DNA of 40,039 bases from an uncultured Bacteroidota bacterium (lineage in GTDB: Bacteria; Bacteroidota; Bacteroidia; Chitinophagales; Chitinophagaceae). Under the pieces are notes generated by a model. It ran no database searches, was not told the DNA's origin, and worked only from the letters and a program-made list of their open reading frames with translations. Positions 7,727 through 17,287 of this stretch are shown here, piece by piece (positions within the stretch are counted from its first letter, which is position 1; every line of letters begins with the position of its first letter). The position numbers were made by a program, and so were the translations under genes. Location: the NCBI GenBank assembly GCA_903904855.1, contig CAIVEH010000092.1, forward strand, positions 1 to 40,039, given 5' to 3'.

Positions 7727-10700
7727 ATGAAATCATTTTACACTTCAAAGCTGATCATCCTAATAGCCCTACTATCAGGATATAGTGTGAGCCTTTTTGC
7801 TCAGACAACTACTTTTAATTGGAATGGGACTGCCTTTGGTTCAGGTACTGTGCAAACATATGCTGTTCCTGCGGGTGTCACTCAAATCGGGGTTGATATG
7901 AAAGGCGGCTGCGGCGGCGGTTGTTACGCCAGTTACGGATCACCAGGTCCGGTAGTTCTTGGCGGCCGTATACAGTGTACCTTGAATGTAACTCCAGGAA
8001 CTACATTATATGTGTTTGTGGCAGGTGCCGGACAGACTGATGGAAGTGGCGCATATACACCTATCGGTGGATGGCCCGGAGGCGCAAATGGCCAGGTATA
8101 TTCTGCTGCCGGTGGCGGAGCATCTTTTATTAGTTTAGCTAATTCTCTCATCGGCGCCGCACCAACAAGTGTACTTTGTGTGGCAGCAGGTGGTGGTGGT
8201 GGTGGCGACTGGGGTACTACAGGCGGCGCAGGTGGTGGCCTTATAGGTTCCACAGGTGGCACATATGCAGGAACTTATGTCGGTGGCGGCGGTGGTACAC
8301 AAACAGGGCCTGGATCAGGTGGTAACGCTAATGGATCCCAGGGCGTGGGTGGTGCATGTGGTGGTTCTGCCGGTGGCGGCGGTAGCGGCTGGTGGGGTGG
8401 TAATGGTGGTTCCAGCAGTGGAGCTGGTGGCGGTGGCGGCTCTTCATACGCTAATCCAACTTATACTTCAGGTTCATCAATAAACACTGGCGCTTATGCT
8501 GGCGCTAATGGAAATGGTCAGGCAATAATAACAGTTTTATGTACTGCTCCCGGTTCAATAGTTGGTGCTGCTCCGGTTTGTCCCGGTTCGACAATTACAC
8601 TTACCAATCCTACTGCAACAGGCGGTACATGGGTAAGTAGCAATACATCAGTAGCAACAATTAATGCTGCAACAGGTGTGGTTACCGGGGTTTCTGCTGG
8701 AACTACTACTATTACCTATCAGGAGTCTAATCCATGCGGTGGTGCTTCTGCAACAACTACTATTACTGTTCTGCCTCTGCCAGGTTCTATTACCGGAACT
8801 ACCAGTGCCTGTGTTGGCCTGTCATCAACTTTAAGCGATGCCGGCGGCGGCACATGGGTTAGTTCTAACACATCAGTAGCTACAATCAGCACATCTGGTA
8901 CATTTACTGGTATCACTGCAGGTACTGCTGTAATCAGTTATACTTTACCAACAGGCTGTGCTCCGGCAACAACTACTGTTACAATTTATCCTACTCCGTC
9001 TGCAATCGGTGGTACTCCTACCGTTTGTGCAGCAGGTGCTACAACTACCCTGACTGATGCACTCACAGGTGGATCATGGACAAGCAGTACGACATCTATT
9101 GCTACTGTTGGAGTAGGAACTGGTGTTGTTACTGGTGTAATTCCCGGTACCGTTACCATTACCTATACATCAGCCAATGGTTGTGTAATATCAACTCCGG
9201 TAACAGTTAATCCATTGCCTGCTGCAATTGCAGGTAGTGCAAGTGTTTGCGTTGGTTCTACAACAACACTTACCGATCCTACATCAGGCGGAACATGGTC
9301 GAGCAGTAATTCATCGCAGGCTTCAATAGGAGTAGGCACAGGTATCGCAACAGGCGTATCTGCCGGAACTCCAACAATAACTTATACTCTTGCAACAACA
9401 GGTTGTCGCATTACCGCACCACTTGTTGTTAATCCTCTGCCATCAGCTATTTCCGGTGGCAGTAATATGTGTGTTGGTGGCAGTCTTTCATTAACAGATG
9501 CGGGTGGCGGCACCTGGACCAGCAGTAACCTGCTGGCTGCAACTATCAATACTTTCACTGGTGTAATGACAGGTATTGGCCCAGGCACTACTACTATTAC
9601 ATATAGTTTATCTACCGGATGTGCTACTACAAGTTCAGTTTTGGTTAATCCATTACCTGCAACTTATACTGTTACCGGTGGCGGCGGTTATTGTGCAGGC
9701 GGTACTGGCGTTCATATTGGTCTTTCTTATGCAAGCACAGGTATTAACTATGTATTGCTTCAGGGTGGCTCTCCGGTATCACTGTCTATGCCAGGTTCTA
9801 ACTCCGGACTAGATTTTGGAACTTATACCACACCTGGTTTGTATACAGTAATAGCAACAAATTCTGTTACAGGTTGTTCCAATACTATGACCGGATCAGT
9901 AGCAGTGACAGTTAATCCATTGCCTGCTATTCATAATATTACAGGCGGCGGCGGTTATTGCGTTGGCGGTGCAGGCATTCTGTTAGGAACTGACGGTTCT
10001 GATGGTGGCATCAATTACCAGCTTTATAACGGAGCATCACCGGTTGGCCCGGTATGGCCCGGTTCTGGTTCTGGATTACCGCTTAGTTTCGGATCATATA
10101 CAACTCCGGGTACATATACTGTAATGGCAACAAATGCTTCAACCAGCTGTAACCAATTACAGGGCAACACCGCAGTGATTACAATAAATGCAGTGCCAAC
10201 TGCTTATACTGTAACAGGTGGCGGCAGTTATTGTTCAGGTGGTGCAGGACGAATTATTGGCCTCAGCGGTTCAGATGCTGGTACTTCCTATCAGGTATTC
10301 CAGGGTTCAATCGCAGTAGGCTCACCTGTATTAAGTACAGGCGGCGCAATCAGCTTCGGGCTGTTTACTGGCGCAGGTACTTATACTGTAGTAGGTACTA
10401 ACGTGGCAGGTTGCCCTGGCAACATGATCGGCAGTGTTACAATTATTATTAGTCCTCTGCCTGCTGTCAATACAGTAACTGGTGGTGGTAGCTATTGTTC
10501 CGGAAGCGCAGGTGTGCATGTAGGCCTTTCTTACTCTACGCCTGGCATAGATTATTCTCTTATATACTTAGGCGGTACAGTTGTTACAGTTAGTGGTTCC
10601 GGTTCTGGTCTGGATTTCGGGGCACAAACTGTTCCCGGTATTTATACTGTTCAGGCAACAAATACTTCAACAGGTTGTGTTGCCAATATGTTCGGAAGCG

Positions 10701-13420
10701 CTGTAGTAAATATGAATCTGTTGCCTGACGGCACTCATAATGTATTGGGCGGCGGTGGCTATTGTTCGGGTGGCACAGGCTCTGATATTAACATTGATGG
10801 TTCTGATGGTGGTGTGAACTACCAGTTATATATTGGAACTTCACCAATAGGTATTCCTCGTGGCGGAACCGGTTCAGGTATAGATTTCCTCTATTATACT
10901 ACTCCAGGTACCTATACAGTTAAGGCAACCAATGCAGTTACAGGTTGCAGTATTATGCTCACAGGCAGTGTAAATATCAGTGTTAATCCGCTTCCTGCTC
11001 TTCACACAGTAACCGGCGGAGGTAATTTCTGCATTGGTGGTTCAGGCGCTGATGTAATGCTTAATGGCTCTAACTCAGGGGTTAATTACCAGCTCATCCG
11101 TTCAGGTGGCATTGTCACCACTATGGCAGGTACAGGAAGTCCACTGGATTTTGGAATGGTGTTTGTAGCAGGCACTTATACTGTAATTGCAATTGACGGC
11201 ACAACAGGCTGTAACAGGACTATGTTAGGTAGCGCCGCAGTTTCAGTAAATGCAGCTCCTGATCAGTATACCGTTTATGGTGGTGGTGTCCTTTGCGCCG
11301 GTGATGCAGGTTATCCTGTTTATCTTAGTTCTTCTGCAGCAGGTATCAGCTACCAGTTGTACAAATCTGGTATTATTACTGGTACTCCAATCCCAGGCAC
11401 AGGCGGCATTTTGAATTTCGGTTTAAAAACCGTCGATGGTAACTATACAGTTATTGCCCGCAACCCACTTACAGGATGCACCAACACTATGCTTGGAAGT
11501 GCAATTGTCAGTGTAAACACGCTGCCAAACCAATATCATCTGATTGGTAGTGGTAATTATTGTGTTGGTGGTTCCGGTAGGAATATTAATCTGGACAACT
11601 CAGACCTCAATGTAGACTATCAGCTTTACAGATCCGGAGTTCCGGTGGGTGCGCCGGTTGCTGGCGTAAGTGGCCTGCTTAGTATGGGTCTGGATTCTTT
11701 CGGTACTTATACAGCCAAAGGTACTGATGCAACCACTGGTTGCACATCTACCATGCTGGGAACAGTTGCAATAAATACTGTTACCCCTACTGCATTTACT
11801 GTAACAGGCGGAGGCAATTACTGTGCAGGTGGTACAGGCGTATTGGTTAACCTAAGCGGTTCGGTTGCTGGCGTAAGCTATCAGTTGGTAACAAGTGGCA
11901 GCAGCCCTGTAGGTGCACCGGTTTCTGGCACAGGATCTCCTCTTAGCTATGGATTGATAACTACAGCAGGTACTTATTCTGTAATTGCTACTGATACTTT
12001 ACTTGGCTGTGTAGGCAATATGGCTGCCAGTGCTACCGTTGTTGTCAACAGCCTTCCGGTTGCTCAGACTGTAACCGGTGGTGGTTCATTCTGCCCTGGT
12101 GGCGGCGGCGAGCATGTAGGTCTGCTTAATTCTGTAAGCGGTATCAATTATCAATTGCAGATTGGTGGCATTAATACCGGTTCACCGGTTCCTGGCACCA
12201 CAGGACTTGCACTTGATTTCGGTCTGCAGACAACTACAGGTATATATACTGCAACAGCGGTAAATGGAACAACAGGTTGTGGCAACACTATGGCAGGAAG
12301 TGTATCAGTGAGCTTGCTTGCTGCACCAACGCCATATACAATGACAATAGATAATTCAGGTAATTACTGTGCAAGCGATTCTGGACTTCATGTAGGACTC
12401 ATTAATTCTCAGACCGGAGTTAACTACCAGTTATACCGCGGTGGATCAATTATAGGCGGTCCTGTTGCAGGCCATACTGGTACTTCTATCGTATTCGGTT
12501 TGGAAAATATCGCTGGAGTTTACTCTGTATCTGCGGTTAACTCAGGCACAAGTTGTATCTCCAATATGGCAAGCAGCGTAACCCTCAACATTATTCCACT
12601 GCCAACAGCGCATACTGTGACCGGCGGCGGCGGATTCTGTGCAGGTGGCGCAGGCCTCGCAGTAGGTCTTGATGGTTCAGACGCTGGTATCAGCTATCAG
12701 CTGTATCGCGACACAACTGCTTTGGGTACATTGTATGGCACCGGCTCAGGTCTTAATTTCGGTTTGCAGGCTAATCCTGGTACCTATACTGTTATCGGGA
12801 ACAGTGATATTACCCCATGTGGTAATACTATGATTGGAAGCGCTAATCTGTTTTATCAGGCAGTTCTTACTCCTGTTGTAGTGATTCAGGCATTCCCTGG
12901 TATAGGTGCTCATGTTTCACAGGTTGATTCTGTAAGGGCATTGGTTACCAACGGTGGTCCTAATCCTACTTACCAGTGGTATGTTAACGGTAATCCTATA
13001 GCAGGCGCTACAAATGCTACTTTTGCCGGTCAGTCTTACTTCAATGGTGATTCAGTAGTTTGCGTGGTAACTGCAAGTGGCCCATGTGGTGGCAACAGCG
13101 CTTCAAAATCAATCATTATCAGTTTGCTGGGTGTGAGCGTAAAACAATTGAACGCATCTGGCGCAGATATTATGTTGGTTCCTAACCCGAATAATGGTTC
13201 ATTCAGTCTGAAGGGAACATTGGGTACTTCAAGCAACGAAGAAGTGAATGTAGAAATCACAAACATGCTTGGTCAGGTAATCTACACCGGTAAAATATTG
13301 CCATCAAACGGCAGCATAGACCAGAAGATAACTCTGAGTAACATTGCCAATGGAATGTATCTTCTGAACCTGGGAACTGGTGCAGAACGCTCTGTATTCC
13401 ACTTTGTAATTGCTCAATAG
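7727..13420 (+). CDS. Giant repeat-containing T9SS-secreted surface protein
   Basis: A 1897-residue secreted protein. The signal peptide is residues 1-26 (LIILIALLSGYSVSLFAQ). A glycine-rich domain follows (about 30-270; runs such as AGGGGGGDWGTTGGAGGG), like those in many Bacteroidota adhesin-like proteins. Five Ig-like Big_2-type repeats (about 273-643) share GGTWVSSNTSVATI...GVVTGVSAGTTTITY. Twelve repeats of about 88 residues (about 645-1712) each start TVTGGGxYCxGGxG and contain a conserved INYQLY...SPVGxPVxGTGSxLDFG...TPGTYTVxATNxxTGC. Two cysteines per repeat suggest a disulfide. Then come an Ig-like domain (YQWYVNGNPIAGATNAT) and a type A T9SS sorting tail from about 1800 (MLVPNPNNGSFSLKG ... 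NMLGQVIYTGK ... GMYLLNL). Such tails direct export through the type IX system and cell-surface attachment. The role is probably adhesion or matrix formation (inference). A terminator follows at 13453. Confidence 0.9.
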   Translation: MKSFYTSKLIILIALLSGYSVSLFAQTTTFNWNGTAFGSGTVQTYAVPAGVTQIGVDMKGGCGGGCYASYGSPGPVVLGGRIQCTLNVTPGTTLYVFVAGAGQTDGSGAYTPIGGWPGGANGQVYSAAGGGASFISLANSLIGAAPTSVLCVAAGGGGGGDWGTTGGAGGGLIGSTGGTYAGTYVGGGGGTQTGPGSGGNANGSQGVGGACGGSAGGGGSGWWGGNGGSSSGAGGGGGSSYANPTYTSGSSINTGAYAGANGNGQAIITVLCTAPGSIVGAAPVCPGSTITLTNPTATGGTWVSSNTSVATINAATGVVTGVSAGTTTITYQESNPCGGASATTTITVLPLPGSITGTTSACVGLSSTLSDAGGGTWVSSNTSVATISTSGTFTGITAGTAVISYTLPTGCAPATTTVTIYPTPSAIGGTPTVCAAGATTTLTDALTGGSWTSSTTSIATVGVGTGVVTGVIPGTVTITYTSANGCVISTPVTVNPLPAAIAGSASVCVGSTTTLTDPTSGGTWSSSNSSQASIGVGTGIATGVSAGTPTITYTLATTGCRITAPLVVNPLPSAISGGSNMCVGGSLSLTDAGGGTWTSSNLLAATINTFTGVMTGIGPGTTTITYSLSTGCATTSSVLVNPLPATYTVTGGGGYCAGGTGVHIGLSYASTGINYVLLQGGSPVSLSMPGSNSGLDFGTYTTPGLYTVIATNSVTGCSNTMTGSVAVTVNPLPAIHNITGGGGYCVGGAGILLGTDGSDGGINYQLYNGASPVGPVWPGSGSGLPLSFGSYTTPGTYTVMATNASTSCNQLQGNTAVITINAVPTAYTVTGGGSYCSGGAGRIIGLSGSDAGTSYQVFQGSIAVGSPVLSTGGAISFGLFTGAGTYTVVGTNVAGCPGNMIGSVTIIISPLPAVNTVTGGGSYCSGSAGVHVGLSYSTPGIDYSLIYLGGTVVTVSGSGSGLDFGAQTVPGIYTVQATNTSTGCVANMFGSAVVNMNLLPDGTHNVLGGGGYCSGGTGSDINIDGSDGGVNYQLYIGTSPIGIPRGGTGSGIDFLYYTTPGTYTVKATNAVTGCSIMLTGSVNISVNPLPALHTVTGGGNFCIGGSGADVMLNGSNSGVNYQLIRSGGIVTTMAGTGSPLDFGMVFVAGTYTVIAIDGTTGCNRTMLGSAAVSVNAAPDQYTVYGGGVLCAGDAGYPVYLSSSAAGISYQLYKSGIITGTPIPGTGGILNFGLKTVDGNYTVIARNPLTGCTNTMLGSAIVSVNTLPNQYHLIGSGNYCVGGSGRNINLDNSDLNVDYQLYRSGVPVGAPVAGVSGLLSMGLDSFGTYTAKGTDATTGCTSTMLGTVAINTVTPTAFTVTGGGNYCAGGTGVLVNLSGSVAGVSYQLVTSGSSPVGAPVSGTGSPLSYGLITTAGTYSVIATDTLLGCVGNMAASATVVVNSLPVAQTVTGGGSFCPGGGGEHVGLLNSVSGINYQLQIGGINTGSPVPGTTGLALDFGLQTTTGIYTATAVNGTTGCGNTMAGSVSVSLLAAPTPYTMTIDNSGNYCASDSGLHVGLINSQTGVNYQLYRGGSIIGGPVAGHTGTSIVFGLENIAGVYSVSAVNSGTSCISNMASSVTLNIIPLPTAHTVTGGGGFCAGGAGLAVGLDGSDAGISYQLYRDTTALGTLYGTGSGLNFGLQANPGTYTVIGNSDITPCGNTMIGSANLFYQAVLTPVVVIQAFPGIGAHVSQVDSVRALVTNGGPNPTYQWYVNGNPIAGATNATFAGQSYFNGDSVVCVVTASGPCGGNSASKSIIISLLGVSVKQLNASGADIMLVPNPNNGSFSLKGTLGTSSNEEVNVEITNMLGQVIYTGKILPSNGSIDQKITLSNIANGMYLLNLGTGAERSVFHFVIAQ
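8546..9657 (+). repeat. Five tandem Ig-like (Big_2-type) coding repeats
   Basis: Five diverged in-frame repeats of about 220 bases, each encoding a 70-75-residue domain around a G-T/S-W-x-S-S core and an ATI...TGVxxGTTTITY strand pair, and closing with NPLP or similar. Confidence 0.8.
9658..12860 (+). repeat. Twelve tandem 88-residue coding repeats
   Basis: In-frame repeats begin near 9661, 9928, 10198, 10465, 10729, 11002, 11263, 11530, 11794, 12064, 12337 and 12613, about 265 bases apart. Each encodes a GGGxYCxGG head and a TGC tail. The eighth (GSGNYCVGG) and eleventh (IDNSGNYCASD) heads are the most diverged. Confidence 0.85.
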
Positions 13421-13452
13421 TTCCTTCTGAAAGAAGTTGAAAAAGTTTATAC

Positions 13453-13482
13453 AAACGCCCTGGTATATCCGGGGCGTTTTTG
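13453..13482 (+). terminator. Rho-independent terminator of the giant T9SS gene
   Basis: AAACGCCC and GGGCGTTT form an 8-bp stem around an 11-base loop, followed by a T run, starting 33 bases after the stop at 13420. Confidence 0.75.
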
Positions 13483-13522
13483 TATGTGGATGGGTTTGAA
13501 ATACTTTACCGGTAGGGCCGGG

Positions 13523-13611
13523 TAAAACGGCTTAATAATTCGCTCATATAGTTTCCGGTTGCTGGTTCAATTCCAACAGATGAAATCCAGGATCAAGTTG
13601 AAAAGTTGGAG
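13523..13611 (+). repeat. Left arm of a repeat pair (direct plus inverted)
   Basis: Starts TAAAACGGCTTA and continues through ATAGTTTCCGGTTGCTGGTT to GAAATCCAG (direct-repeat part, to 13590). It is followed by GATCAAGTTGAAAAGTTGGA, whose reverse complement occurs at 14486-14507. Confidence 0.65.
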
Positions 13612-14102
13612 GAACCAGTTAAAACGAAAGAAACCTCCTGATTCTTATCTCAAGGTTTTATACCCAATTGACATTATACATCGCCATTTGTATTCTTTGC
13701 GGCCTTAAAAATGACATTTGCATATTGCGCCTTCGCGCCTTCGCGTGAGATTTTTTCATGCCGCTCTTTATAGTCTATCGGTAGTATTCCTCTCTCTCTT
13801 ACAATAGGAATCCAGGTAGTGCGTTTGTAATATGCACATAACTTATATTATTCACGCCATAGCAAGGAGAAAAAATAAATATGCTAAAAAATTAGGAAAA
13901 TTGGATTGTTTATTATACATTTGTCCCGAAATTAGTCAAAAATATCAAAAAAATTAACTATGAAATCCTCAATATTCCATATTATTTGTTGCAAATCGGG
14001 TATTGAATTTGCGATTCTACAGCAAATAAATAGACACTGCCCGTGCGAATTTCATACTGAAATGTATAATAAGCTGAAAGCTAACTATTTGTAACTGTAA
14101 AA

Positions 14103-14122
14103 ACTTCCGGTTTTCCGGAAGT
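14103..14122 (+). repeat. Perfect 8-bp hairpin followed by CCAGAAGC-type repeats
   Basis: ACTTCCGG-TTTT-CCGGAAGT forms a perfect stem with a four-base loop. Downstream to about 14205 the unit AACCAGAAGC / GACCGGAAGC recurs four times, with AAACCCGCA twice. Confidence 0.55.
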
Positions 14123-14339
14123 AACCAGAAGCAAACCCGCAATTTTTCACCCAAAACCAGAAGCAAAACCAGAAGCGACCGGAAGCAAAACCCGCAGTTT
14201 TCAAAGCTAGGTTACCGCAGCAGATAATGCAGAATGGTTACAGATAAACTATCTCAGCCAAAGCTGGTAACGATAATAACGACATGAAATTTGCAGTAAA
14301 AAAAATAAAACGCGGAAATTCAATAAGTTACGCAAAATA

Positions 14340-14462
14340 AATCTGCAAAAAGACGCAATTTTCGATGAAAAGACGCAATTTTTTGAACAAAAGACGCAAC
14401 AATCACGCAGTTTTTTTGACGAAAAGACGCAATTTTTTGAATGAAACACGCAATTTTTTGCC
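14340..14462 (+). repeat. Tandem GACGCAATTTTTTGA repeat
   Basis: Five to six imperfect copies of AAAAGACGCAATTTTTTGA with a period of about 20-26 bases. The unit is short and imperfect and there are no spacers of constant length, so it is not a CRISPR array. Confidence 0.7.
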
Positions 14463-14485
14463 GTAACAAAAATAATCTTTTTCGT

Positions 14486-14575
14486 CCCTCAACTTTTCAA
14501 CTTGATCTTAAAACGGCTTAAAAACGCTCTCTTATAGTTTCCGATTGCTGATTCAATTCCAACAGCTGTAATCCA
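14486..14575 (+). repeat. Right arm of the repeat pair
   Basis: CCCTCAACTTTTCAACTTGA (the inverted copy of 13591-13611) is followed directly by TAAAACGGCTTA at 14509 and ATAGTTTCCGATTGCTGATT, a direct copy of 13523-13590 with a few substitutions. Confidence 0.65.
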
Positions 14576-15163
14576 TTGAAACTATCGGAAATAATGGTGC
14601 ACCATTTTGAATCCTGCTAAAAGACGGGAGGATCTTTTGCCTATAATAGAATGGAAATAAAACAGTATCAGCAAAAAACTGCATATCATCAATAATATAC
14701 AGTTGTTATTTTGACTGCTAGCCGCATCATAGAATATCCAAAAAATAGAAAAAATCCATATAGTGGAAATGCAAAGGGCATTACAAAAAACATAAACGAT
14801 TGATTATCAAATAAGTAAAATTTTGGCACATGGTTGGATATATATTAGTCAGAAACAAAGAAATTAACTCCCGTCTAATACCTCCTCGAACATTTCCCGC
14901 CCCGAAGGCTGATGCGAATAGCACCAGCCTTTGGATATTTTATAAATTTGTAAGGACGGCTGCTTGTACATCCAACTTTGAAAAGCTGCCTGCTCACACT
15001 GTTTTTACTGATTAGTATATGCAAATAATAGTAGCAAAAAGTAGATTCATTGTAGAAATCAGGTACACTTAAAATCATTATTTACAACCTCAAACCAGAC
15101 TGGGGAATTATCCGATTTTAATAAAAAGAGTAATTTGTATATTTATTACTCTGAAACCTCGAT

Positions 15164-17124
15164 TTAATTTATTACAATCTTCCTGATAATTTGCGCTCCA
15201 TTGGTTTCTAAAGTTATAAAATACATTCCTGCAGATATTCCTTTAATATCGATGGCCAAGTTGGTATTCTCAGTGGTATTTTCGATTGCTTTCTGAATCA
15301 ATATTCTGCCGGTAATATCTGAAACTTGAATGGATATTTTACCTGGTGCAAGATTAGTTGCTTCAATATTGATGTAATCATTGGCAGGATTAGGATAAAC
15401 TCTTAATGTTGGTTTGGATACTAAACCCGGTTTTACATCAGCTAGGCCACAGGCAATCTTTAGCGCTTTATTCAGTACTTCATCATCATGGTGACGGATA
15501 CCTGCTTTAGTTGGGTAAACAATAACATCTGGTACAATGCCAATACGTTGTGTACTATCGCCATTGGGGTAAAATACACCCAATGTGGTAAACCCTGTAT
15601 GTTGATCCAGGCTCAAATCCCAGTAACTGACATCGCCATCTGCTCCGGCCGTCTGACTGCCCACTTTAATGGCTCCGGGCATGGCACCCAGCATCATACA
15701 GGAATACTCAGCCTGGCTCTGTGTAATTTCATCCATCAGTATAATTACTTTACCATTATATCCGTAATTACCGGCAGTGCCTTCAACTTCATGACTCCAA
15801 TAATAAGTGCCCGGATAGGTTACATCTGGCATAGTAAGTTTGGTATATTCCATAACTCCTGGGTATATTAAATTTGCTATCGACCAGGCAGTAGCATTGG
15901 GATAATTCCGGAGATCGAAAATTATGGCACTTTTTTCATAAAGGTGAGTATACATGGTGTTTACATCTGAGTCGTGAAGATTGCCCATATTTACATAACC
16001 AACATCACATGATAATGTAGTCCAGTCAAGTCTTTCAAGGGAATCGGCAGGATAGATATAACTATAGAAGAATGCCTGATTTGAGTTTGGATTAATGCAG
16101 GTAGCCGAAATAGTATGGTTGGTACCTGTACTGTCTTGTACCACTAGCGTTTCATTTATTCCATTGCTCTGCCTGCCTAACAAATTTTCAGACACAACTC
16201 TTCTGAACCCAGATAGATTTCCTGCAGAAAAATAAGGTTTGAGGCTATCTTCCCATTGAGCAGTGGTCAGTCCGTCAACTGAGATAATTGCATCACCAAT
16301 CTTTATCCCTGGAACCAATGAATTTACAACAACGTACTGACTGGATATATACTTAAGCCGCAAACCCGGGCGGTAATGCCCTGGCAATTCCTGATAGTAA
16401 CTGCTATAACTAAAACCATAAACATGTAAATCATTCAGATTAGTAAATACTTTAAGATAGAGTTTATAAAGAGATTGTGGATCGCTGACAGTTGCCATTG
16501 GTAATACATAATTATTCAGAGTGGTATCCCATGGTGTATCAAGAACATAATTGTAAGGGTAGAAATACCTGACCACATTCCAATATTTAAAAAACATCAG
16601 CAATCTGTGGTTTTCATCAGGATAGCTGGTAGTGGTATTGACATTAAGTTCGGGGTTATCATATGGTAAAACCAACCACCCCTGGTAGGGTGTGGTATAG
16701 GTGTTGGTATCAACCCAGCATTCGGCATGTGGCCTGAAGTTATTTTTTATAGTATCCAGTTGTATCCGAACATCGTTGCGCAGTACCGATGAGCCAATCC
16801 AGCTCCAGTCGCGGTTGCGCTTTAGTTCCAGAGGCAGCGTGTCGGGGAAATAGGTGGTAGCTATAGCCATCGGGCCAGCTGCTGCTATCATCGTATCCAG
16901 CGCATCATTGAATGCGCTGTTTGTTGTAGCGCTTTCTACAGCAGGCAATACTGCGACTAATACACTATCCCAGTTTACATTGCAGGTACTAACATTGGAG
17001 TGGTAATACTTCATGAAGCCCATACTTTACAGGTATAGTAAAGCCGTTGCTGTAAAGAAATTGTTTGCGAGAAACTATTGAAAGATAGCAAACAAAGCAG
17101 AATAAAGAGTGCAGATTTTTTCAT
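15164..17124 (-). pseudogene. S41 family peptidase with T9SS tail, frameshifted near the N-terminus
   Basis: A C-terminal-processing-type serine peptidase (S41). The intact frame covers 15164-17023 (619 residues from MGFMKYYHSN) and has no signal peptide. In another frame, ATG at 17122-17124 opens a signal peptide MKKSALFILLCLLSFNSFSQ followed by RLYYTCKVWA and a stop. Joined at the GGG run (17019-17021 on the plus strand, CCC) with one extra G, the text becomes CKVWGFMKYYHSN, which matches the normal S41 start, and the gene becomes exactly 1962 bases (653 residues). Other features are a PDZ-like region (IKIGDAIISVDGLT) and a catalytic region IILMDEITQSQAEYSCMML, whose serine in QSQAE is the likely nucleophile. 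A type A T9SS tail reads LRVYPNPANDYINIE...GMYFITLETNG. The gene is therefore either a recent frameshift or a homopolymer sequencing error. An internal start at 17023 would give an unexported protein and is unlikely. Confidence 0.85.
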
Positions 17125-17287
17125 AAAGAGAATTTAAGAGGTAAATTAAGAAATGATTGTCTATGGAATTTACAAAAAATAATTCTATAACAGATTGGAG
17201 AGAAGACAATTAATAAAAATAAACTAAAATATTATGTGTAATTGAAAAAATCTTGTACAACTGCCAAATGATTAAAGTATACTGTGT

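Larger units (their letters stand above)
13483..15163. other. 1.7-kb region without credible genes, rich in short repeats
   Basis: No open frame here looks coding: short frames at 14249-14449, 14830-15015 and 14875-15078 have no family features, and the first is made of tandem repeats. The stretch holds a long direct-repeat pair (13523-13590 / 14509-14575) with an inverted-repeat pair just inside it (13591-13611 / 14486-14507), a CCAGAAGC-rich stretch, a tandem GACGCAATTTT array, a perfect palindrome at 14593-14606, and a GCGCCTTCGCG-type repeat at 13695-13757. Confidence 0.6.

Noticed and set aside
7933..8262. Minus-strand proline-rich frame
   Set aside because: It is the complement of the glycine-rich head of the giant T9SS gene.
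14249..14449. Minus-strand open frame of 66 codons
   Set aside because: Its sequence is only a translation of the tandem GACGCAATTTTTTGA repeat (repeated SKNCVFSS), with no coding features.
14340..14462. Possible CRISPR array
   Set aside because: Units are 20-26 bases and imperfect, there are no constant-length unique spacers, and no cas gene is nearby.
14830..15078. Overlapping short frames on both strands
   Set aside because: About 60 codons each, no family features, no promoter or start context; one is the mirror of the other.
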